From: Pseudomonadota bacterium
Lineage (GTDB): Bacteria > Pseudomonadota > Gammaproteobacteria > Burkholderiales > Burkholderiaceae_C
Length of the DNA stretch: 5,268 bases
NCBI GenBank assembly: GCA_030918015.1
Contig: JAUPTP010000209.1
Span: 1 to 5,268 of the forward strand
Direction of reading: 5' to 3'
Each line of letters starts with the position of its first letter. The stretch's first letter is position 1. The position numbers were made by a program, and so were the translations under genes. This document shows, piece after piece, positions 1 through 5,268 of this stretch. The notes under the pieces are model-generated. The model made no database searches. It was not told the DNA's origin and worked only from the letters and a program-made list of their open reading frames with translations.

Positions 1-1
1 C

Positions 2-148
2 CAGCTCGGCCACGAGCCCGGCATCGCCTGCCACACCGGCCGCCATTCCTGCTTCTTCGAGGAACTGCAGACCGGCGCCGACGGCCAGCCCACCTGGCAG
101 GCCGTCGACCCGGTCCTGAAGGATCCCGCCACCATCTACCGCTCATGA
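2..148 (+). CDS. hisI: Phosphoribosyl-AMP cyclohydrolase, C-terminal part (5' end outside window)
   Basis: HisI opens the adenine ring of phosphoribosyl-AMP, the third step of histidine biosynthesis, in the cytoplasm. Only the last 48 residues are here. They contain the family signature [10 protein letters not shown] at about fragment residues 10-19. Its two cysteines, seven residues apart, match the zinc-binding cysteines known in this family; the third lies upstream of the window. The frame ends in TGA at 146-148, overlapping the ATG of hisE. There is no HisE domain in this frame, so HisI and HisE are separate proteins here, unlike the fused HisIE of Escherichia coli. The signature makes the identification firm; the missing N-terminal half cannot be assessed. 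Confidence 0.95.
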   Translation, partial: QLGHEPGIACHTGRHSCFFEELQTGADGQPTWQAVDPVLKDPATIYRS

Positions 149-510
149 GCGCCAGCGCCCCCGCCCCGATGACCGATGCCGCCCCCCTCTCCTCGACCGA
201 CAGCCTGGCCCGACTGGCCGAGGTGATCGCCTCGCGCCGCGGCGGCGACCCCGACAAGAGCTATGTCGCGCGCCTGTTCCACAAGGGCACCGACACCATC
301 CTGAAGAAGGTCGGCGAGGAGGCCACCGAGGTGGTCATCGCCGCCAAGGACGGCGACCCGGCCAAGATCGTCTACGAGGTCGCCGACCTGTGGTTCCACA
401 GCATCGTGGCGCTGGCGCAGTTCGGCCTGACCCCGGCGCAGGTGATCGCCGAGCTCGAGCGCCGCGAGGGCCTGTCGGGCCTAGCCGAGTTCGCCAGCCG
501 GCCGCGCTGA
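145..510 (+). CDS. hisE: Phosphoribosyl-ATP pyrophosphatase
   Basis: HisE removes pyrophosphate from phosphoribosyl-ATP, the second step of histidine biosynthesis, and its product is the HisI substrate. The 121-residue protein has the all-alpha MazG-like fold signature. [10 protein letters not shown] is at about residues 39-48, followed by [16 protein letters not shown] with the acidic metal-binding residues, then [11 protein letters not shown] and a C-terminal ERREGLSGL. The start ATG overlaps the hisI stop (ATGA), which suggests translational coupling. I see no Shine-Dalgarno inside hisI. A second in-frame ATG at 169 would remove an eight-residue Ala/Pro-rich leader; both starts precede the conserved core by about 20 to 30 residues. 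The length is near normal for a stand-alone HisE. Confidence 0.96.
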   Translation: MSASAPAPMTDAAPLSSTDSLARLAEVIASRRGGDPDKSYVARLFHKGTDTILKKVGEEATEVVIAAKDGDPAKIVYEVADLWFHSIVALAQFGLTPAQVIAELERREGLSGLAEFASRPR

Positions 511-528
511 GCCGCACCGCACCCCTTC

Positions 529-552
529 ACGCATCGACGCACGCATCGACGG
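529..552 (+). repeat. 12-bp tandem direct repeat between hisE and the HIT gene
   Basis: Two adjacent 12-base units, ACGCATCGACGC (529-540) and ACGCATCGACGG (541-552), differ only at the last base. The second copy runs into the GGAG ribosome binding site (551-554) of the next gene. The role is unknown. It may be simple tandem slippage. Confidence 0.8.
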
Positions 553-562
553 AGCTGCCGCC

Positions 563-910
563 ATGAGCCACGACCCGAACTGCATCTTCTGCCGCATCGC
601 CGCCGGCGAGATCCCCGCCCAGAAGGTCCACGAGGACGACGAGCTGATCGCCTTCAAGGACATCCGCCCGGCCGCGCCGGTGCACCTGCTGATCATCCCG
701 CGCGAGCACATCGCCACGCTGGCCGACGCCGAGCCGCGCCACCAGGCGCTGCTGGGCCGCATGGCGCTGCTGGCGCCGCAGCTGGCGCGCGAGCACGGCG
801 CCGACAACGGCTTGCGCACCGTGATCAACACCGGCCCGGACGGCGGCCAGGAGGTCTACCACCTCCACATGCACGTCATGGGCGGCCCGCGCCCCTGGAA
901 ACAGGGCTGA
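563..910 (+). CDS. hinT: Histidine triad (HIT/HinT) nucleotide-binding hydrolase
   Basis: A cytoplasmic HIT-superfamily protein. Characterised HinT enzymes hydrolyse purine nucleoside phosphoramidates and acyl- or aminoacyl-adenylates through a histidine nucleotidyl intermediate. The 115-residue protein is full length. It has the triad H100-L-H102-M-H104 followed by VMGG; H102 corresponds to the catalytic nucleophile, and GPDGGQ just before it is also typical. An N-terminal C7-x-x-C10 pair resembles HIT proteins that bind structural zinc with two further histidines (H49 and H100 are candidates, by inference). A GGAG at 551-554 sits 8 bases before the ATG. It lies between hisE and tatA on the same strand, so it is probably co-transcribed, although no functional link to either pathway is evident. 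The physiological substrate is unknown. Confidence 0.95.
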   Translation: MSHDPNCIFCRIAAGEIPAQKVHEDDELIAFKDIRPAAPVHLLIIPREHIATLADAEPRHQALLGRMALLAPQLAREHGADNGLRTVINTGPDGGQEVYHLHMHVMGGPRPWKQG

Positions 911-921
911 CCGGCCCCACC

Positions 922-927
922 TAGAAT
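922..927 (+). promoter_or_regulatory. Possible -10 element upstream of tatA
   Basis: TAGAAT matches five of six bases of the sigma-70 -10 consensus and stands out as an AT-rich island in the 63-base gap before tatA. No good -35 hexamer lies 16-18 bases upstream; the nearest candidates fall in the last codons of the HIT gene and are weak. It could be an internal tat promoter, but the evidence is this hexamer alone. Confidence 0.22.
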
Positions 928-973
928 CCGGCCGCATCCGCCGCCCCCCACCGAACCCGACACGGAGCACCCC

Positions 974-1213
974 ATGGGACTGTCCACCACGCACCTGATC
1001 ATCTTCCTCGTCATCATCGTGCTGATCTTCGGCACGAAGAAGCTCAAGAACATCGGCTCCGACCTCGGCTCGGCGGTCAAGGGCTTCAAGGACGGCGTGA
1101 AGGACGGCGACAAGCCGGCCGACGGCGCCGCCCCCGCCGCCACCGCCCAGGTCGCCGAGAAGCGCCTCGACACCAGCCAGGCGATCGACGTCGAGGCCAA
1201 GACCAAGCCGTGA
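974..1213 (+). CDS. tatA: Sec-independent (Tat) translocase subunit TatA
   Basis: TatA oligomerises to form the conducting element of the twin-arginine translocase in the inner membrane. The 79-residue protein has the family layout. A short periplasmic N-terminus leads into one transmembrane helix (about residues 7-19). This is followed by the hinge FGTKKL (19-24), an amphipathic helix with [14 protein letters not shown] (about 28-41) and a polar, Ala-rich cytoplasmic tail. GGAG at 964-967, six bases before the ATG, supports the start. H7 occupies the position of the polar residue (Gln8 in E. coli) in the membrane helix. The usual Trp-containing stretch beside it is replaced by TTHL, so no tryptophan is present, and the N-terminus is one residue shorter than in E. 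coli. First gene of a tatABC set. Confidence 0.96.
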   Translation: MGLSTTHLIIFLVIIVLIFGTKKLKNIGSDLGSAVKGFKDGVKDGDKPADGAAPAATAQVAEKRLDTSQAIDVEAKTKP

Positions 1214-1232
1214 TCCCCCCGGGACACTCCGC

Positions 1233-1718
1233 ATGTTCGACATAGGCATTTCGAAGCTGATGCTGGTGGCCGGCATCGCGCTGGTCGTGATCGGCCCGGA
1301 GCGGCTGCCCCGGGTCGCGCGCATGGCCGGCACCCTGATCGGCCGCGCGCAGCGCTATGTCTCCGACGTCAAGGCCGAGGTCAACCGCTCGATGGAGCTC
1401 GACGAGCTCAACAAGGTGCGCCGCGAGTTCGAGACCGCGGCGCGCGATGTCGGCCAGTCGGTCTCCTCGGGGCTGGACTCGGCCACCGGGCAGATCAACT
1501 CGGCCCTGGCCGGTGCCGACGACGAGCCCGCGCCGACCTACGAGCCCTACGAGTGGGACAGCTCCCCGGCCGCGCCCAGCCCGCCGCCCCGCAAGAACTG
1601 GCGGATCAAGCGCAGCGCCGTGCCGAGCTGGTACAAGCAGCGCGAGGGCGTGCGGCGCCATGTGCAGTCCGGTGCCGCCCGCGTCGCCCGCTTCCGCCCG
1701 CCCCGTCGGTCGTCCTGA
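1233..1718 (+). CDS. tatB: Sec-independent (Tat) translocase subunit TatB
   Basis: TatB partners TatC in the receptor complex that binds twin-arginine signal peptides at the inner membrane. The 161-residue protein begins MFDIGISKLM. One transmembrane helix spans about residues 5-20, followed by the hinge GPERLPRVAR (21-30) and an amphipathic or coiled region to about 75. A low-complexity Pro/Ser/acidic linker covers about 96-119. The last 42 residues are very basic (14 Lys/Arg, one Glu) and carry NWRIKR and a WYK motif. Position 8 is Lys, where E. coli TatB has the functionally important Glu8; I recall Lys here in other Burkholderiales too. It lies 19 bases after tatA with only a weak GGGA (1221-1224) ahead of the ATG. 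Its frame is also the tatC frame. Confidence 0.95.
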   Translation: MFDIGISKLMLVAGIALVVIGPERLPRVARMAGTLIGRAQRYVSDVKAEVNRSMELDELNKVRREFETAARDVGQSVSSGLDSATGQINSALAGADDEPAPTYEPYEWDSSPAAPSPPPRKNWRIKRSAVPSWYKQREGVRRHVQSGAARVARFRPPRRSS

Positions 1719-1781
1719 CCCCTTCGTGCCGAGGCCGCCACCTGGCCTCCGGCCCCGCCCTCCCGTCTTCCCCCCGCCATC

Positions 1782-2564
1782 GTGAGTTCGAGTCCTGATC
1801 CCCAACCCGACGAACTCGCCGGGACCGAGGCCCCCTTCGTCAGCCACCTGATCGAGCTGCGCGACCGCCTGCTGCACGCGGTCTACGGCGTGGCCGCGAT
1901 CTTCGTGCTGCTGTGCCTGTACCCGGGCCCGTCGCAGGTCTACGACCTGCTGGCGATGCCGCTGGTGAAGTCGCTGCCGGCCGGCTCGAAGATGATCGCC
2001 GTCGGCGTCGTCTCGCCCTTCCTCATCCCGATCAAAGTCACGCTGCTGGCCGGCTTCGGCGTCGCGCTGCCCTGGGTGCTCTACCAGGTCTGGGCCTTCG
2101 TGGCGCCGGGCCTGTACCGCCATGAGCAGCGCCTGGTGCTGCCGCTGGTGGCCAGCAGCACGCTCCTGTTCTACCTGGGCGTGGCCTTCTGCTACTTCTT
2201 CGTGTTCGGCCAGGCCTTCCCGGCGATCCAGAAGATGGCGCCCCAGTCGGTGACGGTCAGCCCCGACATCGAGGCCTACCTCGACTTCGTGCTGACGATG
2301 TTCATCGCCTTCGGCGTGGCCTTCGAGGTGCCGGTGGCGGTGGTGGTGCTGGCCCGGCTCGGGGTGGTGACGGTCGAGCAGCTGCGCGAATGGCGGCGCT
2401 ATTTCTGGGTGGCCGCCGCCGCGGTGGCCGGCCTGGTCACGCCGCCGGATGCGGTGTCGATGATCGCGCTGCTGGTGCCGATGGGGCTGCTCTACGAGGT
2501 GGGCATCTGGGCGGCGGGCTTCTTCCTGAAGTATTCGGCCGCGCCGGAAGACAGCACCCCGTGA
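1782..2564 (+). CDS. tatC: Sec-independent (Tat) translocase subunit TatC
   Basis: TatC is the six-helix inner-membrane core of the Tat translocase and the primary twin-arginine signal receptor. The 260-residue protein has the N-terminal HLIELRDR (22-29, with E25 matching E. coli Glu15). YQVWAFVAPGLYRHE (101-115) has E115 matching Glu103. FEVP (181-184) has E182 matching Glu170, and TPPD (220-223) has D223 matching Asp211. In TM5-TM6 the E. coli polar-cluster residues Met205 and Gln215 align with G217 and M227, while Thr208 is kept (T220). The GTG start is the only reasonable one, since the next Met is past TM1, yet the 20 bases before it are pyrimidine-rich with no Shine-Dalgarno. The frame is open back to the tatB stop 63 bases upstream. 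Last gene of the plus-strand block. Confidence 0.96.
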   Translation: MSSSPDPQPDELAGTEAPFVSHLIELRDRLLHAVYGVAAIFVLLCLYPGPSQVYDLLAMPLVKSLPAGSKMIAVGVVSPFLIPIKVTLLAGFGVALPWVLYQVWAFVAPGLYRHEQRLVLPLVASSTLLFYLGVAFCYFFVFGQAFPAIQKMAPQSVTVSPDIEAYLDFVLTMFIAFGVAFEVPVAVVVLARLGVVTVEQLREWRRYFWVAAAAVAGLVTPPDAVSMIALLVPMGLLYEVGIWAAGFFLKYSAAPEDSTP

Positions 2565-2565
2565 C

Positions 2566-2577
2566 GCGCTTCAGCGC
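2566..2577. terminator. Very short hairpin at the tatC/protease convergence
   Basis: GCGC-TTCA-GCGC (four pairs, four-base loop) straddles the two convergent stop codons. It has no T-run on either side and only 6 bases of non-coding DNA. It is a weak candidate for a shared transcript end and could be chance in GC-rich DNA. Confidence 0.15.
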
Positions 2578-3725
2578 TCCGGCGCCGCGTTGCGGGCGCT
2601 GCGGGCCTTGGGGCGCTGCGCCACGCGGATCGACAGCTCCAGCGACTGGCGACCGCGGTAGACCGACAGCACCGCCTGGGTCTGCGGCTTCAGACCCGCC
2701 ACCGCATTGAGCAGCTGCGCGGTGTTGGCCACCGGCGTGCCGCCGACGCTGACCACCACGTCGCCGGGCTGCATGCCCGCGGCGCTGGCCGGGCCATCCT
2801 GCAGCACGCCGGTGATCAGCACGCCCCGGTCGATCTCGAGCCCGAAGGATTCGGCCATGTCGGGCGTGAGGTCGCTGGGCTGCACGCCGATCCAGCCGCG
2901 GGTCACCACGCCTTCGGTGATCAGCCCCTCCATCACCTGCCGCGCCGTGGTGACGGGAATGGCGAAGCCGATGCCCATGCTGCCGCCCGAGCGCGAGTAG
3001 ATCGCGGTGTTGATGCCCAGCAGCTGCCCGTTGATGTCCACCAGCGCGCCGCCCGAGTTGCCGGGGTTGATCGCCGCGTCGGTCTGGATGAAGTTCTCGA
3101 AGGTGTTCAGGCCCAGGCCGCTGCGCCCGATCGCGCTGACGATGCCCGAGGTCACGGTCTGCCCGACGTTGAACGGGTTGCCGATGGCCAGCACGACGTC
3201 GCCCACCTGCAGCGCGTCGTTGTCGCCGAAGGTGATCGCCGGCAGGCCGGCCAGCGCCACCTTCAGCACGGCCAGATCGCTGTCGGGATCGGTCCCGACC
3301 ACCTTGGCCGCCACCCGCCGGCCATCGAGCAGGCCGATCTCGATCTGGTCGGCGTTCTCGATGACATGGTTGTTGGTCAGCAGATAGCCGTCGGCCGAGA
3401 CGATGACCGCCGAGCCGGTGCCCGCACTGCCGCCCTCGGGATCGCCGAAGTAGCGCCGCAGCGGATCGCCCGGCGCGGAGGCGCTCTGGCTGGCCGAGGT
3501 CATCACGCTCACCACCGAGGGCGAGGCGCGCCGCGCCGCCGGCGCGTAGCTGCCCGGCATGCTGGCCCCGCCCAGCGGCAGGGGCGCGGCCTGCGTGATG
3601 CTGAACTGCACCGGCGCGCTGCCCGGGCGCCCGCCCAGCCACTGCGGCTTGAGGGTGGCCAGCACGAAGACGGCAGCCAGCGCCACCGTGACGGCCTGCG
3701 AGAATATGAGCCAGAGCCTGCGCAT
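2571..3725 (-). CDS. degS: DegS-like membrane-anchored trypsin-like serine protease with one PDZ domain
   Basis: An HtrA/Do-family periplasmic protease. DegS-type members sense misfolded envelope proteins through the PDZ domain and cleave an anti-sigma factor. From the ATG at 3725 the protein has 384 residues. Basic residues (MRR) precede a membrane anchor at about 8-24, then a flexible Ser/Ala/Pro linker to about 65. The protease domain (about 66-265) carries the triad H120 (TNNHV), D150 (DSDLAVLK) and S224 (GNSGGAL). One PDZ domain (about 275-368) contains GWIGV and GDVVVSVGG, and a short basic tail follows. An in-frame TTG at 3770 would add 15 residues but displace the basic-anchor N-terminus. 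No Shine-Dalgarno precedes the ATG. The single PDZ and lack of a cleavable signal favour DegS over DegP or DegQ, but no rseA or sigma-factor gene is nearby, so orthology is inferred from architecture. Confidence 0.9.
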   Translation of the reverse strand: MRRLWLIFSQAVTVALAAVFVLATLKPQWLGGRPGSAPVQFSITQAAPLPLGGASMPGSYAPAARRASPSVVSVMTSASQSASAPGDPLRRYFGDPEGGSAGTGSAVIVSADGYLLTNNHVIENADQIEIGLLDGRRVAAKVVGTDPDSDLAVLKVALAGLPAITFGDNDALQVGDVVLAIGNPFNVGQTVTSGIVSAIGRSGLGLNTFENFIQTDAAINPGNSGGALVDINGQLLGINTAIYSRSGGSMGIGFAIPVTTARQVMEGLITEGVVTRGWIGVQPSDLTPDMAESFGLEIDRGVLITGVLQDGPASAAGMQPGDVVVSVGGTPVANTAQLLNAVAGLKPQTQAVLSVYRGRQSLELSIRVAQRPKARSARNAAPER

Positions 3726-3734
3726 GAAAGAACC

Positions 3735-3738
3735 GGAG
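3735..3738 (+). promoter_or_regulatory. Ribosome binding site that favours the GTG start of the Nif3-family gene
   Basis: GGAG, continuing as GAGAGAA, lies six bases before GTG at 3745. The alternative ATG codons at 3724 and 3760 have no site of comparable strength at a normal distance; 3760 has only a GAG. This is why 3745 was chosen. Confidence 0.55.
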
Positions 3739-3744
3739 AGAGAA

Positions 3745-4527
3745 GTGGCTGAGAACCTGATGACCGACAAGGCCGGCGCGGACCGCGATGCGCTGGCAGG
3801 CTGGATGGACCGGCTGCTCGAGAGCGGTCGCTTTTCGGATTATGGTCCCAACGGCCTGCAGGTCGAGGGGCGCGCGCGCGTGCGCCGCATCGTCAGCGGC
3901 GTGACCGCCAGCCTGGCGCTGATCGAGGCCGCCGCGGCCGACGGCGCCGACGCGATCGTCGTGCACCACGGCCTGTTCTGGCGCGGCCAGGACGGCCGGG
4001 TCACCGGCTGGATGAAGCGCCGGCTGGCCGCGCTGCTCGCGCACGACATCAGCCTCTACGCCTATCACCTGCCGCTCGACGCCCACCCCGAGGTCGGCAA
4101 CAACGCGCGGCTCGGCGCCGAGCTCGGGCTCGCGGCCACGGGCAGCTTCGGCGACAAGGGGCTGGGACTGATCGGCGCGCCGGCCGAGGGGCCCTGCTCG
4201 CTCGAGGCGCTGACGGCGCGCGTGCAGGCCGCGCTGGGCCGCGCGCCCGTCGTCGCGCCCGGCGACGGGCGCATGCTGCGGCGCATCGCCTGGTGCACGG
4301 GGGGCGCGCAGGGCGACTTCGAGTCGGCCATCGCAGCCGGCGCCGATGTCTACCTGACCGGCGAGATCTCCGAGCCGCAGGCGCACATCGCGCGCGAGAC
4401 GGGCTGCGCCTTCCTCGCCTGCGGCCACCACGCCACCGAGCGCTATGGCGCGCGCGCCCTGGGTGAGCGGCTGGCGGCCGAGTTCGGCCTGCAGCACCGC
4501 TTCATCGATCTGGACAACCCGGCCTGA
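3745..4527 (+). CDS. ybgI: Nif3/YbgI-family dinuclear metal centre protein
   Basis: A member of the conserved Nif3-like family. These are cytoplasmic proteins that form toroidal hexamers with a two-metal site; the reaction is not firmly established, and GTP cyclohydrolase I-like activity has been discussed. From GTG at 3745 the protein has 260 residues, a normal single-domain length without the inserted domain of longer homologues. The metal ligands are visible: H74-H75 in VVHHGLFW, D112 in YHLPLDAHP, and H228 with E232 in GHHATERYG. Their spacing matches E. coli YbgI His63, His64, Asp101, His215 and Glu219. DYGPNGLQVEG near the N-terminus is also characteristic. In-frame ATG codons at 3724 and 3760 are alternatives. 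The gene diverges from the DegS-like gene and converges on the dioxygenase-like gene, so it is probably monocistronic here. Confidence 0.94.
   Translation: MAENLMTDKAGADRDALAGWMDRLLESGRFSDYGPNGLQVEGRARVRRIVSGVTASLALIEAAAADGADAIVVHHGLFWRGQDGRVTGWMKRRLAALLAHDISLYAYHLPLDAHPEVGNNARLGAELGLAATGSFGDKGLGLIGAPAEGPCSLEALTARVQAALGRAPVVAPGDGRMLRRIAWCTGGAQGDFESAIAAGADVYLTGEISEPQAHIARETGCAFLACGHHATERYGARALGERLAAEFGLQHRFIDLDNPA
3839..3866 (-). promoter_or_regulatory. Possible promoter of the DegS-like gene inside the Nif3-family coding region
   Basis: Read on the minus strand, TCGACC (3866 to 3861; four of six matches to the -35 consensus) is followed after 16 bases by CATAAT (3844 to 3839; five of six to the -10 consensus). 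It lies about 115 bases upstream of the protease ATG. The AT-rich -10 is conspicuous in this GC-rich DNA, but it overlaps codons of the conserved DYG motif, so protein conservation could explain it. Confidence 0.25.
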
Positions 4528-4528
4528 A

Positions 4529-4548
4529 CCCGGCACCCCGGGGCCGGG
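4529..4548. terminator. GC-rich hairpin between the convergent Nif3-family and dioxygenase genes
   Basis: CCCGGC (4529-4534) pairs with GCCGGG (4543-4548) around an eight-base loop that could partly zip further. It fills most of the 33-base gap, starting two bases after one stop and ending 12 bases before the other. There is no T-run on either strand, so it is not a canonical intrinsic terminator. It may mark the 3' ends of both transcripts. Confidence 0.4.
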
Positions 4549-4560
4549 CCGCAGGGCTGT

Positions 4561-5268
4561 TCAGGCGGCCTGCAGCGCCTGGTTGAGCCGCTCGGCCTGC
4601 GGGCCGAAGGCGTAGCCGTCCATCGCCAGCACGCCGGCGTCGACGCTGTCGTGGATGCGCACCCCCGCGGTGTCGCCCCCGGCGCCGGCGGCGACATAGA
4701 ACGGCAGCCAGTGCTCGTCGGTCGGATGCTGCTGCGCGGCCTCGGGCGCCTGGCGGCGGTAGTCGAACAGCGCCGGCCAGTCGCGCGCGGCCGCACGCTC
4801 GCTCACCCAGTCCTGGAAGGCGGCCACATCGGACGCGGTCTCGCCAGTGGCGCCGCGCAGGCCGAAGAAGCGGCGCAGGTTGTGCGTCATCGCGCCGCTG
4901 CCGATCACCAGCACGCCCTGCTCGGCCAGCGAGGCCAGCGCCGCGCCGACCGCCCACTGCCGGGCCGGCGAGGCGGTGGGCACCAGCGTGAGGGGCACGA
5001 CCGGCACCTCCGCGCCCGGCCAGGCGCGCTTCATGACGGTCCAGATGCCGTGGTCGAGCCCCTCGGCCTCGACGGCCGGGGCCTCGATGCCGGCCTGCCG
5101 CAGCAGGGTCGAGACCTGCCCGGCCAGTGCCGGATCGCCCGCGACGTCGTAGCGCTGCTCGTACAGCTCGGCCGGAAAGCCCCCGAAGTCGTGGATCGCC
5201 GTGTGGCGGGCGCCGGCCAGCACCAGCGGCTGGCGGGTCGAGGAGTGCGGCGAGACCACCACGGCCGC
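4561..5268 (-). CDS. Class III extradiol dioxygenase-like protein, DODA/YgiD family (N-terminus outside window)
   Basis: Related to plant-type 4,5-DOPA extradiol dioxygenase and E. coli YgiD, metal enzymes of the LigB superfamily that open catechol rings. The visible 235 residues lack the N-terminal roughly 40, which normally carry the first metal histidine in a GHG/SHG motif. The frame is open to the window edge (AAVVVSPH), so the valine codon at 5262 is internal, not the start. Visible marks are the SPH histidine (codon at 5245-5247), IHDFGGFP, GLDHG, the THNL histidine, and TDEHWLP with its histidine at 4711-4713, matching the known ligand and active-site positions. SPH is followed by SSTR rather than the W-x-TR of E. 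coli YgiD. The in vivo substrate is unknown and no aromatic-degradation genes are in view. Confidence 0.88.
   Translation of the reverse strand, partial: AAVVVSPHSSTRQPLVLAGARHTAIHDFGGFPAELYEQRYDVAGDPALAGQVSTLLRQAGIEAPAVEAEGLDHGIWTVMKRAWPGAEVPVVPLTLVPTASPARQWAVGAALASLAEQGVLVIGSGAMTHNLRRFFGLRGATGETASDVAAFQDWVSERAAARDWPALFDYRRQAPEAAQQHPTDEHWLPFYVAAGAGGDTAGVRIHDSVDAGVLAMDGYAFGPQAERLNQALQAA

Noticed and set aside
527..1333. A 268-codon minus-strand frame opposite the HIT gene, tatA and the start of tatB.
   Set aside because: The Asp/Val/Leu/Gly-rich translation follows from codon bias on the other strand; no domain or start context supports it.
1716..1718. The tatB TGA as a frameshift or nonsense break in a natural TatB-TatC fusion.
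   Set aside because: TatB already ends with its expected basic tail, and TatC begins a normal distance before its HLIELR motif, so two separate genes are the simpler reading.
1785..1795. A tRNA T-arm-like string (AGTTCGAGTCC) at the tatC start, suggesting a tRNA 3' end or an attachment site relic.
   Set aside because: The flanking bases do not form a T-stem (only one Watson-Crick and two wobble pairs of five), there is no acceptor stem, anticodon arm or CCA end, and the bases are the first tatC codons.
1086..2123. A 345-codon minus-strand frame opposite tatA-tatB-tatC.
   Set aside because: It mirrors the coding frames of three clear tat genes, shows biased Arg/Gly/His composition and has no family motif.
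3559..3744. N-terminal extension of the Nif3-family protein back to an ATG at 3559.
   Set aside because: The extra residues do not resemble the family, overlap the protease coding region antisense, and a good ribosome binding site sits before GTG 3745.
2437..4536. A 699-codon open frame on the minus strand spanning the protease and Nif3-family genes.
   Set aside because: Its translation is Arg/Ala/Gly-rich low complexity with no recognisable domain, while other frames over the same bases encode proteins with intact catalytic and metal-binding motifs. It is a GC-driven shadow.

Overview
The window is about 5.3 kb of very GC-rich DNA (roughly 70% by eye). It is densely coding, with nine genes or gene fragments and no gap longer than about 65 bases. 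The gene order (hisI, hisE, a HIT-family gene, tatA, tatB, tatC, then a convergent trypsin-like protease and a divergent Nif3-family gene) and the protein sequences point to a betaproteobacterium of the order Burkholderiales. Separate hisI and hisE genes, and the lysine at position 8 of TatB, fit that. I cannot name a genus.

Plus-strand block, 1-2564: the 3' end of hisI overlaps hisE in an ATGA junction, followed by the HIT hydrolase gene and tatABC. Gaps are -4, 52, 63, 19 and 63 bases, all on one strand, so one transcript is plausible. A weak -10-like element before tatA could be an internal promoter. hisI and hisE encode consecutive steps 3 and 2 of histidine biosynthesis. TatA, TatB and TatC form the twin-arginine translocase, which exports folded proteins across the inner membrane.

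Middle block, 2571-4527: a membrane-anchored DegS-like serine protease with one PDZ domain lies on the minus strand. It converges on tatC with 6 bases between the stops. It diverges from a Nif3/YbgI-family metal protein gene, and the two start codons are separated by only about 20 bases. The promoters of both genes therefore probably lie inside each other's coding regions, or the genes depend on more distant transcription.

Right end, 4561-5268: a class III extradiol dioxygenase-like gene (DODA/YgiD family) on the minus strand. Its N-terminal part lies beyond the window. A GC-rich hairpin separates it from the Nif3-family gene.

This is mostly housekeeping sequence. I found no mobile element, CRISPR array, RNA gene or toxin-like cassette, and I see no convincing undescribed system. 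The points most worth a second look are the altered intramembrane polar positions across TatA, TatB and TatC, the tatC start with no Shine-Dalgarno that stays in frame with tatB, and the very tight divergent junction between the protease and Nif3-family genes.
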